Notes: generated from the letters alone by a model not told the origin. A stretch of 6,600 nucleotides of DNA from Flammeovirgaceae bacterium UBA5867 (GCA_002432545.1 DJFR01000167.1:10787-17386), one strand, 5' to 3'; positions 1 to 6,215 are shown, counted from the stretch's first letter. Translations and numbers: made by a program.

Positions 1-359
1 ATCAATGCTTCTTCAGCTTCATCAAAGAGATTGTTCAGGTGTTTATTGATCTGTTTCCCTACTAAGCATTTCGGATTTGGAGTATTCCGGGTTTGCCCAA
101 GTATAGGAGCCTGCCGTACAGCCTTATATATATCCGAAAGACGTATCTGCTTCGATGGCTTGCCCAATGCAAAACCACCAGCCTTTCCCTCTTTGCTTGC
201 AACCAGACCATGTTTCTTCAGGTTGCTGATCTCTTTACGAACCAGCACAGGATTAATATTTATACTACCCGCCAGAAATTCAGACGATACCAACTCGTCC
301 GGAAAACTGTCCAGCAGGGTCAGGATATGGAGAGAAATGGAAAATCGTCCGTTATTCAT
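1..359 (-). CDS. Rrf2-family (YwnA-like) transcriptional regulator, partial (C-terminus off the left edge)
   Basis: The reverse strand reads without a stop from an ATG at 359 to the window edge, giving 119 codons of an open-ended protein. It begins MNNGRFSISLHILTLLDSF. The N-terminal half looks like the winged helix-turn-helix of the Rrf2 family: a segment with NPVLVRKEISNLKKHGLV (about residues 36-53), then the wing with GKAGGFALGK (about 58-67). A later segment, NPKCLVGKQI (about 96-105), resembles the NPNPKCPVGKKI segment of Bacillus YwnA as I recall it. Only one cysteine is visible in this region, not the three-cysteine cluster of IscR or NsrR, so an Fe-S cluster is unlikely. Thiol or redox sensing by the single Cys is possible but unproven. 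It lies 74 nt downstream of cobC on the same strand, but has its own promoter-like element and operator-like palindrome, so it is probably a separate, self-regulated unit. The target genes are unknown. Confidence 0.88.
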   Translation of the reverse strand, partial: MNNGRFSISLHILTLLDSFPDELVSSEFLAGSININPVLVRKEISNLKKHGLVASKEGKAGGFALGKPSKQIRLSDIYKAVRQAPILGQTRNTPNPKCLVGKQINKHLNNLFDEAEEAL

Positions 360-360
360 T

Positions 361-381
361 CTGTAATATTATTTATTACAG
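361..381 (-). promoter_or_regulatory. Operator-like palindrome before the Rrf2 gene
   Basis: A perfect 8-bp inverted repeat, CTGTAATA-N5-TATTACAG, ends one base from the regulator's start codon. It overlaps the expected transcription start given by the adjacent -7 element. Its dyad size and place fit the operator of a dimeric winged-helix regulator that represses its own gene. The symmetry is seen directly; binding by the Rrf2 protein is inference. Confidence 0.65.
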
Positions 382-383
382 TA

Positions 384-391
384 CAAAGCTA
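384..391 (-). promoter_or_regulatory. Bacteroidota-type -7 element for the Rrf2 gene
   Basis: The reverse strand carries TAGCTTTG, an exact match to the Bacteroidota -7 consensus TAnnTTTG. It lies 24 nt before the start codon, which puts the transcription start inside the palindrome. A convincing -33 TTTG at the usual distance is missing; the nearest TTG (405-407) has a short spacer of about 14 nt. Confidence 0.5.
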
Positions 392-433
392 AGCAGCAAA
401 TGGTTCAACTGGACGATTTTTTCAGAAAAATTA

Positions 434-967
434 TTAAAAATTGAAAATTGTGACCTCACCATAGACAGCATGACGTGTCATAGCATCTTTTAAGGTAAGG
501 TTGCTGATCAGTGCGTGCATAGCTTTGATCACACCGCCATGGGTAACTATTGCGATTTTCTGACAGGCAGTCTGCGAGATAGTCTTCAGAAAGTCATCTA
601 CCCGATTCACAAGTTGTTGGTACGACTCTCCGTTGGGGCAACATTCTTCTTCATAATTACTCATCCACCGCATGAGTAATGCGGAATCTATATCATCCCA
701 ACGCTGCATCTCCCAGTTGCCGAAGTTAAGTTCCTTCAGGCGCGTGTCTTCTATTATAGCAGTATGCTTCGCCTGGGCGAGTACATGAGCCAATGCTTTG
801 CAACGATTCAACGGACTGGTATAGATTACCTCTATATCATTGGGAACTGAGGGCAGTATTGCGTGCGCCTCCTCCTCGAATGAAGGCAGCAGCGGTATAT
901 CGGTATGGCCATAGCAAACACCTTTGGCAACATCAGGTGCAGTATGGCGGATCACATAAATTTCCAT
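434..967 (-). CDS. cobC: Alpha-ribazole phosphatase, histidine phosphatase superfamily
   Basis: This 177-residue cytoplasmic enzyme should remove the 5'-phosphate from alpha-ribazole phosphate or adenosylcobalamin phosphate, the final step of nucleotide-loop assembly. The histidine phosphatase core is visible: the RHT motif with the phospho-accepting His8 and Arg7, Arg55 in SPLNR, the acidic Glu79 in KELNFGNWE, and the second catalytic His143 in VTHGG. The length is slightly below the roughly 200 residues of the enterobacterial enzyme but covers the whole fold. The ATG at 967 overlaps the end of cobS by 16 nt, suggesting translational coupling; no Shine-Dalgarno is evident. The motifs alone would also allow a general phosphoglycerate-mutase-like phosphatase, and the cob operon context decides the call. 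No intrinsic terminator is seen after the stop. Confidence 0.9.
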   Translation of the reverse strand: MEIYVIRHTAPDVAKGVCYGHTDIPLLPSFEEEAHAILPSVPNDIEVIYTSPLNRCKALAHVLAQAKHTAIIEDTRLKELNFGNWEMQRWDDIDSALLMRWMSNYEEECCPNGESYQQLVNRVDDFLKTISQTACQKIAIVTHGGVIKAMHALISNLTLKDAMTRHAVYGEVTIFNF

Positions 968-1728
968 AGAGCGATCACACTCAGGTATATCACAATTTCA
1001 TTTAGCTGCTGTGTGGCACCGAGGCAATCGCCTGTATAACCATCAATCCATTTATTGAAATACCAGCGAAGATATATAGTTAAGCCTATAACCGGAATGA
1101 TAATTAACAGGCAAAAGACATCTATATACATCAGTCCTGCCAACGGTATTATCGTCCACAGGGTTGCCACTGCTAAATTTTCTGTACTTAACTGCCGCGC
1201 TACCGGCTTGGATTTGCTGTCGGCATCTTCGCGCGCATATACCGAGAAGTAAATTATAAAAACTGCCGCCATGCGACTCAGCGAGTGAGCAACAAGCAAC
1301 ACCAAAACCAAATGCCAGGAATCAAAGATGCTCAGTTGCACCAGTGAAAAAAATTTCAACGCTAGAATAAAGATTAACCCGACAACACCGTAGGTTCCCA
1401 CGCGACTATCTTTCATAATGGACAATATTTTTTCTTTTGTCCAGCCGCCACCAAAACCATCACACACATCTGCCAATCCATCTTCGTGAAAAGCTCCGGT
1501 TAACAAAACACCTGCGAGTGTAGACATGATCACACTTATCTCTACCGAAAACAAATATCGGCATGCTATATATACCAACCACGATACCATTGCTACGATA
1601 TACCCTACCAACGGGAAATAACGTGTGGCTGCACTGAGATTATCAGCATCGTACGCAGCCCATCGCGGCACGGGTATGCGCGTATAGAACATAATGGCAG
1701 TAAGAAATAAATGCAGTTCGCGTTTCAA
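952..1728 (-). CDS. cobS: Adenosylcobinamide-GDP ribazoletransferase (cobalamin synthase)
   Basis: This 258-residue integral inner-membrane enzyme joins adenosylcobinamide-GDP (from CobU) to alpha-ribazole or its phosphate (from CobT). The family signatures are clear: the N-terminal FYTRIPVPRW (residues 14-23), the acidic HEDGLADVCDGFGGG (81-95), which belongs to the conserved metal/substrate site of this family, DSRVGTYG (107-114), and the C-terminal YTGDCLGATQQLNE (231-244). Several hydrophobic membrane segments are visible, around 38-60, 112-130, 139-162, 188-220 and 243-258. The start is TTG at 1728: it gives the family's usual N-terminus (MKREL, then FLTA, then TRIPVP), and no in-frame ATG, GTG or TTG lies in the 29-nt gap after cobT. 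The next ATG is codon 13, which would cut conserved sequence. The gene overlaps cobC by 16 nt. Confidence 0.95.
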   Translation of the reverse strand: MKRELHLFLTAIMFYTRIPVPRWAAYDADNLSAATRYFPLVGYIVAMVSWLVYIACRYLFSVEISVIMSTLAGVLLTGAFHEDGLADVCDGFGGGWTKEKILSIMKDSRVGTYGVVGLIFILALKFFSLVQLSIFDSWHLVLVLLVAHSLSRMAAVFIIYFSVYAREDADSKSKPVARQLSTENLAVATLWTIIPLAGLMYIDVFCLLIIIPVIGLTIYLRWYFNKWIDGYTGDCLGATQQLNEIVIYLSVIALWKFM

Positions 1729-1757
1729 ACGTATAGATATAGTTATGAAATGTCTGA

Positions 1758-2816
1758 TCAGACTTTAACCCCCTGGTGTGTTCCCTCGCTTACATTGGCC
1801 GATTCAAAGCTGGCCATCTGGTTAAGGAACGCCACGGCCGATTGTAACAACGGATAGGCTACTGCTGCCCCGGTGCCTTCGCCCAGGCGCATGTTCAAAT
1901 CAAGAAGCGGTTTTACATCCAACGCCTGCAACATCAGGGTATGACCTCGCTCCTGCGACTGATGACAGAATATACAATAATCTTTTATTGCGGGCTCTAT
2001 TGCCTGTGCTACCAGGTAGGCCGATGTCGCTATAAATCCATCTACCAGTACAATCATTCCAAGTTCGGCAGCTTGTAACATCGCGCCTGCTATCTGTGCA
2101 ATTTCGAAACCGCCAAAGCCAGCGAGCTGTGCCAGGGGTGTGTCGTGGCGATTGTGTCGTTTAAGCGCTTCAGTAATTACATCAATCTTGTGTTGCAGCG
2201 CAGCATCGTTCAAGCCGGTGCCGCGACCTACACATTGTGCTACAGGTATATCACAGAACAAGCTCATCAACGCACTGGCTGCCGTTGTGTTTGCTATACC
2301 CATCTCACCAAACCCTATTACGTTACATCCTTTGGTATATATAGCCTCCACAACACGTGCAGCAGAATTTATACATTGTTGTACCTGCGCAATGGTCATG
2401 GCAGCACCTTTTGCAAAGTTAGTAGTACCTTTTGCTACTTTGTTATAGATCAGCCCTTCAAGGTTATCAGGAAAATCGTAATTCACCCCGGCATCTACTA
2501 CATGCAGGGTAATGTTATGCTGCCGGCAGAATACATTTATAGCCGCACCACCTTGTATAAAGTTCATCACCATCTGCCACGTTACTTCCTGTGGGTAGGC
2601 GCTTACGCCTTCCTCTGCTACACCATGATCGGCAGCAAAAACAAGTATATGCGGATTCGACAAGGCTGGTGTGAGAGTTTGCTGAATGGAACCGATCTGT
2701 AAGGCGAGTTCTTCTAACCGACCGAGCGCACCGAGCGGTTTTGTTTTCTGATCTATTTTATGCTGCAGCTCTTTTTGCAGTGCTGTACCTATCGGGTTGA
2801 TTTTAAATTTCTTCAT
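1758..2816 (-). CDS. cobT: Nicotinate-nucleotide:dimethylbenzimidazole phosphoribosyltransferase
   Basis: This 352-residue cytoplasmic enzyme transfers ribose phosphate from nicotinate mononucleotide to the lower-ligand base (DMB or a related base), making alpha-ribazole phosphate for CobS. The length matches the family norm of about 350. Conserved motifs appear in order: KTKPLGALGRLE (24-35), FAADHGVAEEGVSAYP (60-75), the GGAAINVF segment (89-96), VDAGVNYDF (107-115), GFGEMGIANTTAAS (168-181), CVGRGTGL (195-202), and RLGEGTGAA (310-318), whose Glu313 corresponds to the catalytic Glu317 of the Salmonella enzyme. The motif order is intact and there is no sign of damage. It starts 4 nt after the cobU stop, so the two are probably translated as a coupled pair. 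Which base it prefers cannot be read from the sequence. Confidence 0.96.
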   Translation of the reverse strand: MKKFKINPIGTALQKELQHKIDQKTKPLGALGRLEELALQIGSIQQTLTPALSNPHILVFAADHGVAEEGVSAYPQEVTWQMVMNFIQGGAAINVFCRQHNITLHVVDAGVNYDFPDNLEGLIYNKVAKGTTNFAKGAAMTIAQVQQCINSAARVVEAIYTKGCNVIGFGEMGIANTTAASALMSLFCDIPVAQCVGRGTGLNDAALQHKIDVITEALKRHNRHDTPLAQLAGFGGFEIAQIAGAMLQAAELGMIVLVDGFIATSAYLVAQAIEPAIKDYCIFCHQSQERGHTLMLQALDVKPLLDLNMRLGEGTGAAVAYPLLQSAVAFLNQMASFESANVSEGTHQGVKV

Positions 2817-2820
2817 TGCT

Positions 2821-3336
2821 TTAAACTTTTGCCGGTTTTACTTGTAGTGGTATACCTGATACCATAAAAATCACTTCTTCTGCTATCGATGCTATATATT
2901 GATTGGCCCATCCCTGCAGATCAACAAACTTGCGTCCCACTTCCGTGTCAGCGTGAAGTCCCATGCCTATTTCGTTGGTGATGACAATAAACATAGCATG
3001 TTGTGCTGCCAGCTTGTTTATCTCCTGCTGAAATTCCGTTAACGCGTTCTCTATATTCTGTTGATGATCAACAAAGAAATTCGTAAGCCAGAGTGTAACA
3101 CAATCGATCACGACTACTTTACCTTCGAATGATAGCGTACTTATATATTTCTCTGCTTCATGATTGCTCCACTCGGGACCGCGCTCCTGTTGGTGGCGGG
3201 TTATGCGCGCTTTGAAGTCATCGTCCCATACCCGTGCCGTTGCAACGTACACAGGGCTATCAGTTAAATGCTTAGCGCGCTGCTGGGCATATCGGCTCTT
3301 TCCACTTCGGGTTCCTCCGGTAACAAGAACGATCAT
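2821..3336 (-). CDS. cobU: Adenosylcobinamide kinase / adenosylcobinamide-phosphate guanylyltransferase
   Basis: This 171-residue bifunctional cytoplasmic enzyme phosphorylates the aminopropanol arm of adenosylcobinamide and then transfers GMP from GTP, giving adenosylcobinamide-GDP for CobS. The N-terminal P-loop is GGTRSGKS (residues 7-14). RITRHQQERG (44-53) contains His48, in the place of the guanylylated histidine (His46) of Salmonella CobU. IDCVTLWLTN (77-86) and ITNEIGMG (119-126) are further family signatures, and the C-terminus carries VSGIPLQVK. The length is close to the usual 170-180. The ATG at 3336 starts MIVLVTGG directly on the P-loop strand, as in homologues; an ATG eight bases upstream is out of frame and soon stops. 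It lies 45 nt after btuB with no terminator visible, so it should share the riboswitch-controlled transcript. Both activities make it suited to cobinamide salvage. Confidence 0.95.
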   Translation of the reverse strand: MIVLVTGGTRSGKSRYAQQRAKHLTDSPVYVATARVWDDDFKARITRHQQERGPEWSNHEAEKYISTLSFEGKVVVIDCVTLWLTNFFVDHQQNIENALTEFQQEINKLAAQHAMFIVITNEIGMGLHADTEVGRKFVDLQGWANQYIASIAEEVIFMVSGIPLQVKPAKV

Positions 3337-3381
3337 ACTTCCATGATAATAGTTACAGCACGCTAAGCTATTCAGCAGGTA

Positions 3382-5316
3382 CTAAAAACCAAAGGACACT
3401 CCTGCATTAATATTGACGCCCATGGTAGTATAGCCGTAGGTTTCATAATAATTTTCGTCCAGCAGGTTGCGCGCGTCTGCAAACACTTTCAACTTGCCAT
3501 CCAGCAATCTATACTCAGCATATACATCCAGCAGTTTATAGGCATCCATTGCAATCAGGTCGTTGTTAAACGTAACGGGGTTAAAGAAAAGATCATTGCG
3601 TTTGCCGAAGGTTTTCAGGTTAGCACTTATATACAGGTTATCCGTTACAGCATAGCCAATATTTATACCTACTGAATGTTTCGGTCTCCTGATAAGGTTG
3701 TTATAGGTTGTATCGCGCGTGTCGGTAACTTTGGTTGTTAATTCACCGTCAACATACGCGTAGAATGCTTTCAGTTTAATTTTGTCGGTAACAGCAAATT
3801 CTGCTTCTACCTCCACACCTTTATCATTCTGCTTGTTCATATTAACATACCCGGCAGGATAGGTATAAATGATAGCGTCTTCAATTTCCCTGGAGAACCC
3901 CGTAGCGCGCAGGTTCAGCTTGTTATCCAGTACAGCAAAGTCAATACCCGCTTCGATATTTTTACTTTTCTCCGGCTTCAGGTTTTCATTACCGTAACTC
4001 TTGTTATATAATTGATCAATTACAGGTGTTTTGAAACCAGTAGAGTAGTTAGCAAACAGTTTTACTTTATGATTTATGAGATACGAAGGATTTATACTAT
4101 AGATAAACGTATCGCCAAATTGCGAGTGGTGTACAAACCTTCCACCAAGCTCTGCCGAAAATCCCTGAATATTTTTCACAAAGAAGGATGCATAGGGACT
4201 CAACATATTGAGTGACGATTTTCTTAAAGCGTCTGATCCTTCGAGGTTCATCTCCTGATTCTGGTAATTTACTCCGCCCAGCAATTGAAAATGTTCTGCA
4301 AGATCGTAGTTCACAAAAGCTTCTGCATTATGAAATTTACCGGTATAGGAAGTGGTAGCAATTATAGCCGGATCAAAAAAATCTGGCTGTGTATAATCAC
4401 GACCAATTTTATTATAACCATACTGAATGTTCAGCGCACCTTTTGAAAAAGCGACCTGGCTATTCAGACCGGCATTGAAGAAATCAGATTTATAGCCCGA
4501 GTTCTTTTCATCCTGAAAGGCACCGGCATCATATTTACCATCGAACTTGCTGTAGCGAACAAATGGGCGTATTGAAATATTCTTCGTTGGTTTGAATCCC
4601 AGGTTCACCTGAACAGAATTCTGATCGTATCCGTCCTTATCAAAACCTGCATTATCAGTAGTATCTTTTGCTTCGCTGATACCATCGGTTTTCAAATAGG
4701 TATAGCCTACATTATAGTCTATAACAGAGGTGCTTCCAGACACTACTACATTACCTTTACGAGTGTTATAGCTTCCATAACCAACCATGCCGGAGACTCC
4801 TACAGGCTTATCTCCTTTCTTTTTCGTAATGATGTTGATAACACCGGCTATAGCATCGGTTCCGTATAGCGTTGACTGACTGCCTTTGAGAATTTCGATG
4901 CGCTCGATCTGATCAATGGGCAGCATACGCAGATCAAATGCACCACCGCCAATGCTGCTCGGATCGTTCAACGGTATACCATCCAGCAACACCAATGTAT
5001 ACTCACTTTTGGCACCGCGCAGGTATACCGATTTATCTTTTCCCGGATTGCTGTTCGCCCCGGCGATAACTATACCTACCTGCTCGTTAAGTACCTGCGC
5101 CAGATCTTTACCGGCACTGCGGTTTAATTGTTCTTCACCTATAACTGTTAATACTTTACCGGTTTCAGTTTGACTCTTGGGGAATTTTGTAGCGGTAATA
5201 ACTACTTCATCAAGACTGGATACTCGTGCGGAATCTTGTTGTGCATTGGTGTGGCCCGGTGCCACCGTGTAAAGGGCAATTAACGTAACTGCCCATAGTT
5301 TACTCTCCTTTTTCAT
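3382..5316 (-). CDS. btuB: TonB-dependent outer-membrane receptor, BtuB-type (cobalamin/corrinoid uptake)
   Basis: This 644-residue protein is a gated outer-membrane beta-barrel that should import cobalamin or other corrinoids using TonB energy. It has a signal peptide (MKKESK, hydrophobic stretch about 7-18, likely cleavage after TNA near residue 25) and a TonB-box-like DEVVITATK (36-44). The plug domain (about 45-170) contains VYLRGAKSEYTLVLLDGIP (97-115) and IERIEILKGSQSTLYGTDAI (137-156). A barrel rich in alternating aromatic strands ends in VSFGF, with the C-terminal Phe used for outer-membrane assembly. The length is close to E. coli BtuB (about 600 after processing). There is no SusC-like N-terminal carboxypeptidase-like extension and no SusD partner. 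Substrate assignment rests on the upstream B12 riboswitch and the cob genes downstream; plug motifs alone would fit siderophore receptors too. The ATG at 5316 has no Shine-Dalgarno, and its G begins an inverted repeat that could hide it. Confidence 0.93.
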   Translation of the reverse strand: MKKESKLWAVTLIALYTVAPGHTNAQQDSARVSSLDEVVITATKFPKSQTETGKVLTVIGEEQLNRSAGKDLAQVLNEQVGIVIAGANSNPGKDKSVYLRGAKSEYTLVLLDGIPLNDPSSIGGGAFDLRMLPIDQIERIEILKGSQSTLYGTDAIAGVINIITKKKGDKPVGVSGMVGYGSYNTRKGNVVVSGSTSVIDYNVGYTYLKTDGISEAKDTTDNAGFDKDGYDQNSVQVNLGFKPTKNISIRPFVRYSKFDGKYDAGAFQDEKNSGYKSDFFNAGLNSQVAFSKGALNIQYGYNKIGRDYTQPDFFDPAIIATTSYTGKFHNAEAFVNYDLAEHFQLLGGVNYQNQEMNLEGSDALRKSSLNMLSPYASFFVKNIQGFSAELGGRFVHHSQFGDTFIYSINPSYLINHKVKLFANYSTGFKTPVIDQLYNKSYGNENLKPEKSKNIEAGIDFAVLDNKLNLRATGFSREIEDAIIYTYPAGYVNMNKQNDKGVEVEAEFAVTDKIKLKAFYAYVDGELTTKVTDTRDTTYNNLIRRPKHSVGINIGYAVTDNLYISANLKTFGKRNDLFFNPVTFNNDLIAMDAYKLLDVYAEYRLLDGKLKVFADARNLLDENYYETYGYTTMGVNINAGVSFGF

Positions 5317-5347
5317 TATAAGGGTTTACAGGTTTTGTGAAAAAGAG
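5305..5347 (-). promoter_or_regulatory. btuB: Candidate hairpin enclosing the btuB start codon
   Basis: In the mRNA sense, CUCUUUUUC (5347-5339) can pair with GAAAAAGGAG (5314-5305), giving nine pairs with one bulged A and one G-U. The G of the AUG is the first base of the 3' arm, and A and U of the start codon lie at the edge of a 24-nt loop. It is a plausible off-state for translation, but A/U-rich and of modest stability. Function is inference. Confidence 0.35.
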
Positions 5348-5378
5348 TAAAATGAGAGAATGAGATCAGAGCATGTTT

Positions 5379-5395
5379 GATTGCAGGAAGCAATC
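5379..5395 (-). other. Leader hairpin downstream of the riboswitch
   Basis: GATTGC and GCAATC form a perfect 6-bp stem around a 5-nt loop in the btuB leader. No U-run follows on the coding strand, so this is not an intrinsic terminator. It may be part of the riboswitch expression platform. Confidence 0.4.
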
Positions 5396-5410
5396 GTAGC
5401 CGAGGTCACA

Positions 5411-5438
5411 TTCACTGCTTTTTACCCGAAGCATTGAA
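5411..5438 (-). other. Hairpin directly 3' of riboswitch P1 (candidate P13)
   Basis: In the mRNA sense, TTCA-A-TGCTT pairs with AAGCA-G-TGAA: nine pairs with one A/G mismatch around an 8-nt loop reading CGGGTAAA. It begins at the base next to the P1 3' arm, which is where the regulatory P13 hairpin of cobalamin riboswitches lies. I could not show a clear kissing-loop match, so the P13 label is tentative. No U-tract follows. Confidence 0.45.
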
Positions 5439-5638
5439 TTGTATTTTGTGTAGTGGCAGGTCTCCTGGCTTTCCCTGCTTTTGCTTGCCTTCTCATTCAA
5501 TCCTTTGAACAATGACTTTCTTTGCAAAAACACAGACTTCAGGTTAATGAAGTCGGGATTACAGTAGCGGGAACTGCTCCGGATTTACACCGGAATTCCC
5601 TTTTAATTCCATCATGCTCTGCACATGACAAAAACCAA
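5439..5638 (-). ncRNA. Cobalamin (AdoCbl-type) riboswitch aptamer
   Basis: The reverse strand carries a complete cobalamin aptamer. In RNA order: the P1 5' arm TTGGTTTTTGT (5638-5628); the P2 hairpin TCATG/CATGA; the core GGGAATTCCGGTGTAAATCC (5600-5581) and GGAGCAGTTCCCGC, followed by TACTGTAATCCC; the P6-like hairpin GACTTCA/TGAAGTC (5552-5533); a variable peripheral region; the B12 box AGCCAGGAGACCTGCC (5470-5455); and the P1 3' arm ACAAAATACAA (5449-5439), which pairs with the 5' arm at 9 of 11 positions. The large peripheral part (about 5475-5530) fits the AdoCbl class better than the small aquocobalamin type, but that class call is inference. It controls btuB and probably the whole cob operon: high cobalamin should switch it off. 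No terminator hairpin with a U-run lies between it and btuB, so control is probably at translation. Confidence 0.95.
5455..5470 (-). promoter_or_regulatory. B12 box of the cobalamin riboswitch
   Basis: AGCCAGGAGACCTGCC on the reverse strand matches the classic B12 box consensus (rAGYCMGgAgaCCkGCC). It is the most conserved part of the aptamer and marks both the family and the transcribed strand. Confidence 0.95.
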
Positions 5639-5646
5639 TACGGGTG

Positions 5647-5677
5647 CAAGTATACTTGTATTTTCAGTATGGTTCAA
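5647..5677 (-). promoter_or_regulatory. Promoter of the btuB-cob operon
   Basis: The reverse strand has TATACTTG (5654-5647), one base off the Bacteroidota -7 consensus TAnnTTTG, with TTG (5677-5675) 20 nt upstream as a -33 element. Expected initiation near 5640 would begin the transcript right at the P1 5' arm of the riboswitch, and this agreement strengthens the call. Confidence 0.6.
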
Positions 5678-5730
5678 CTGAACTGGCAAACCATTGGGCG
5701 ATTGATCTCTTATTGTGAATAGCGAACTGC

Positions 5731-5738
5731 TATATTTG
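5731..5738 (+). promoter_or_regulatory. Bacteroidota-type -7 element for the secreted-protein gene
   Basis: TATATTTG matches TAnnTTTG exactly and ends 14 nt before the ATG at 5753. Initiation 5-7 nt downstream would leave a leader of only about 8-10 nt. A TTG at 5713-5715 is a possible -33 element, but its 15-nt spacing is short. Confidence 0.55.
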
Positions 5739-5752
5739 CAGCGTAGATTATT

Positions 5753-6178
5753 ATGATTCGAAAACTCCTGACCGTTCCGCTCCTGTTTATAGTTACCTCT
5801 TCTTTTTCGCAGATTGCCAAAGATATTATTATCGGCCTTAGTGCCGACCTGATGAAGACCGATAACAATACGATCTTTAACAAGGCACAGATCGGGCTCG
5901 AAGGAAATTACTTTTTAACACGAAGCTTTACGGTGACCGGTGGTATGGAAGTGTGGACCTCCGATGGTGTGAGTCTTGTATCCGGTATACGCTGGTACCC
6001 GGTGGAGGAAGCGTTTCTACGCGCCCGTGCTCTGGTTGGTGAAAATGATTTTTCGATTGGTGGCGGCTGGACAAGCCCGATCAATGCTTCGCTAAAATTT
6101 GAGGCTATCGGTGACTTCTATTTTAGAGGCGAGTTTTCCATTCGAGCCGGTATAGTATATATTATCCGGAGGCAATAA
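5753..6178 (+). CDS. Small secreted beta-rich protein, putative outer-membrane protein, function unknown
   Basis: I do not recognise the specific family. The 141-residue product has a clear signal peptide: basic MIRK, hydrophobic LLTVPLLFIVTSSF, and a cleavage region SFSQ near residues 17-20, typical of Bacteroidota. The mature part of about 120 residues alternates polar and hydrophobic/aromatic residues in short strands separated by turns (for example QIGLEGNYF, FTVTGGMEVW, VSLVSGIRWYP, FSIGGGWTSP, FYFRGEFSIRAGIVYI). This is like a small beta-barrel or beta-sandwich of the outer-membrane barrel type, although it ends in YIIRRQ rather than a terminal Phe. An in-frame TAG lies 7-9 nt before the ATG, so the start cannot be further upstream, and a later start would lose the signal peptide. 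It is divergent from the btuB operon and shares only the intergenic region. A role in B12 uptake is possible from position, but unsupported by sequence. Confidence 0.8.
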   Translation: MIRKLLTVPLLFIVTSSFSQIAKDIIIGLSADLMKTDNNTIFNKAQIGLEGNYFLTRSFTVTGGMEVWTSDGVSLVSGIRWYPVEEAFLRARALVGENDFSIGGGWTSPINASLKFEAIGDFYFRGEFSIRAGIVYIIRRQ

Positions 6179-6215
6179 CAGATCGCTACTCCCTCCGGCA
6201 TGATATACAGCCGAG

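Noticed and set aside
31..366. Plus-strand open frames of 99-111 codons
   Set aside because: They are antisense to the Rrf2-family gene, whose reverse-strand translation shows clear helix-turn-helix and PNPKC-type motifs.
415..436. Possible terminator after cobC (TTTTT-CAG-AAAAA)
   Set aside because: The stem is pure A/U with a 3-nt loop and is followed by CGTCC instead of a U-run on the coding strand.
2145..2702. Plus-strand open frame of 185 codons
   Set aside because: It is fully antisense to cobT, which carries every family motif, and its translation is low-complexity with many Tyr and Cys residues.
5379..5395. Intrinsic terminator in the riboswitch leader
   Set aside because: The hairpin is good but no U-tract follows it in the mRNA sense.
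400..5680. The 12-mer ATGGTTCAACTG occurs at 400-411 and at 5669-5680, both upstream of promoter-like elements
   Set aside because: About one repeated 12-mer pair is expected by chance in 6.6 kb, and the spacing to the -7 element differs between the two sites (14 and 20 nt after the TTG).
5522..5722. Plus-strand open frame of 66 codons across the riboswitch
   Set aside because: The sequence is explained by the conserved cobalamin aptamer on the other strand.
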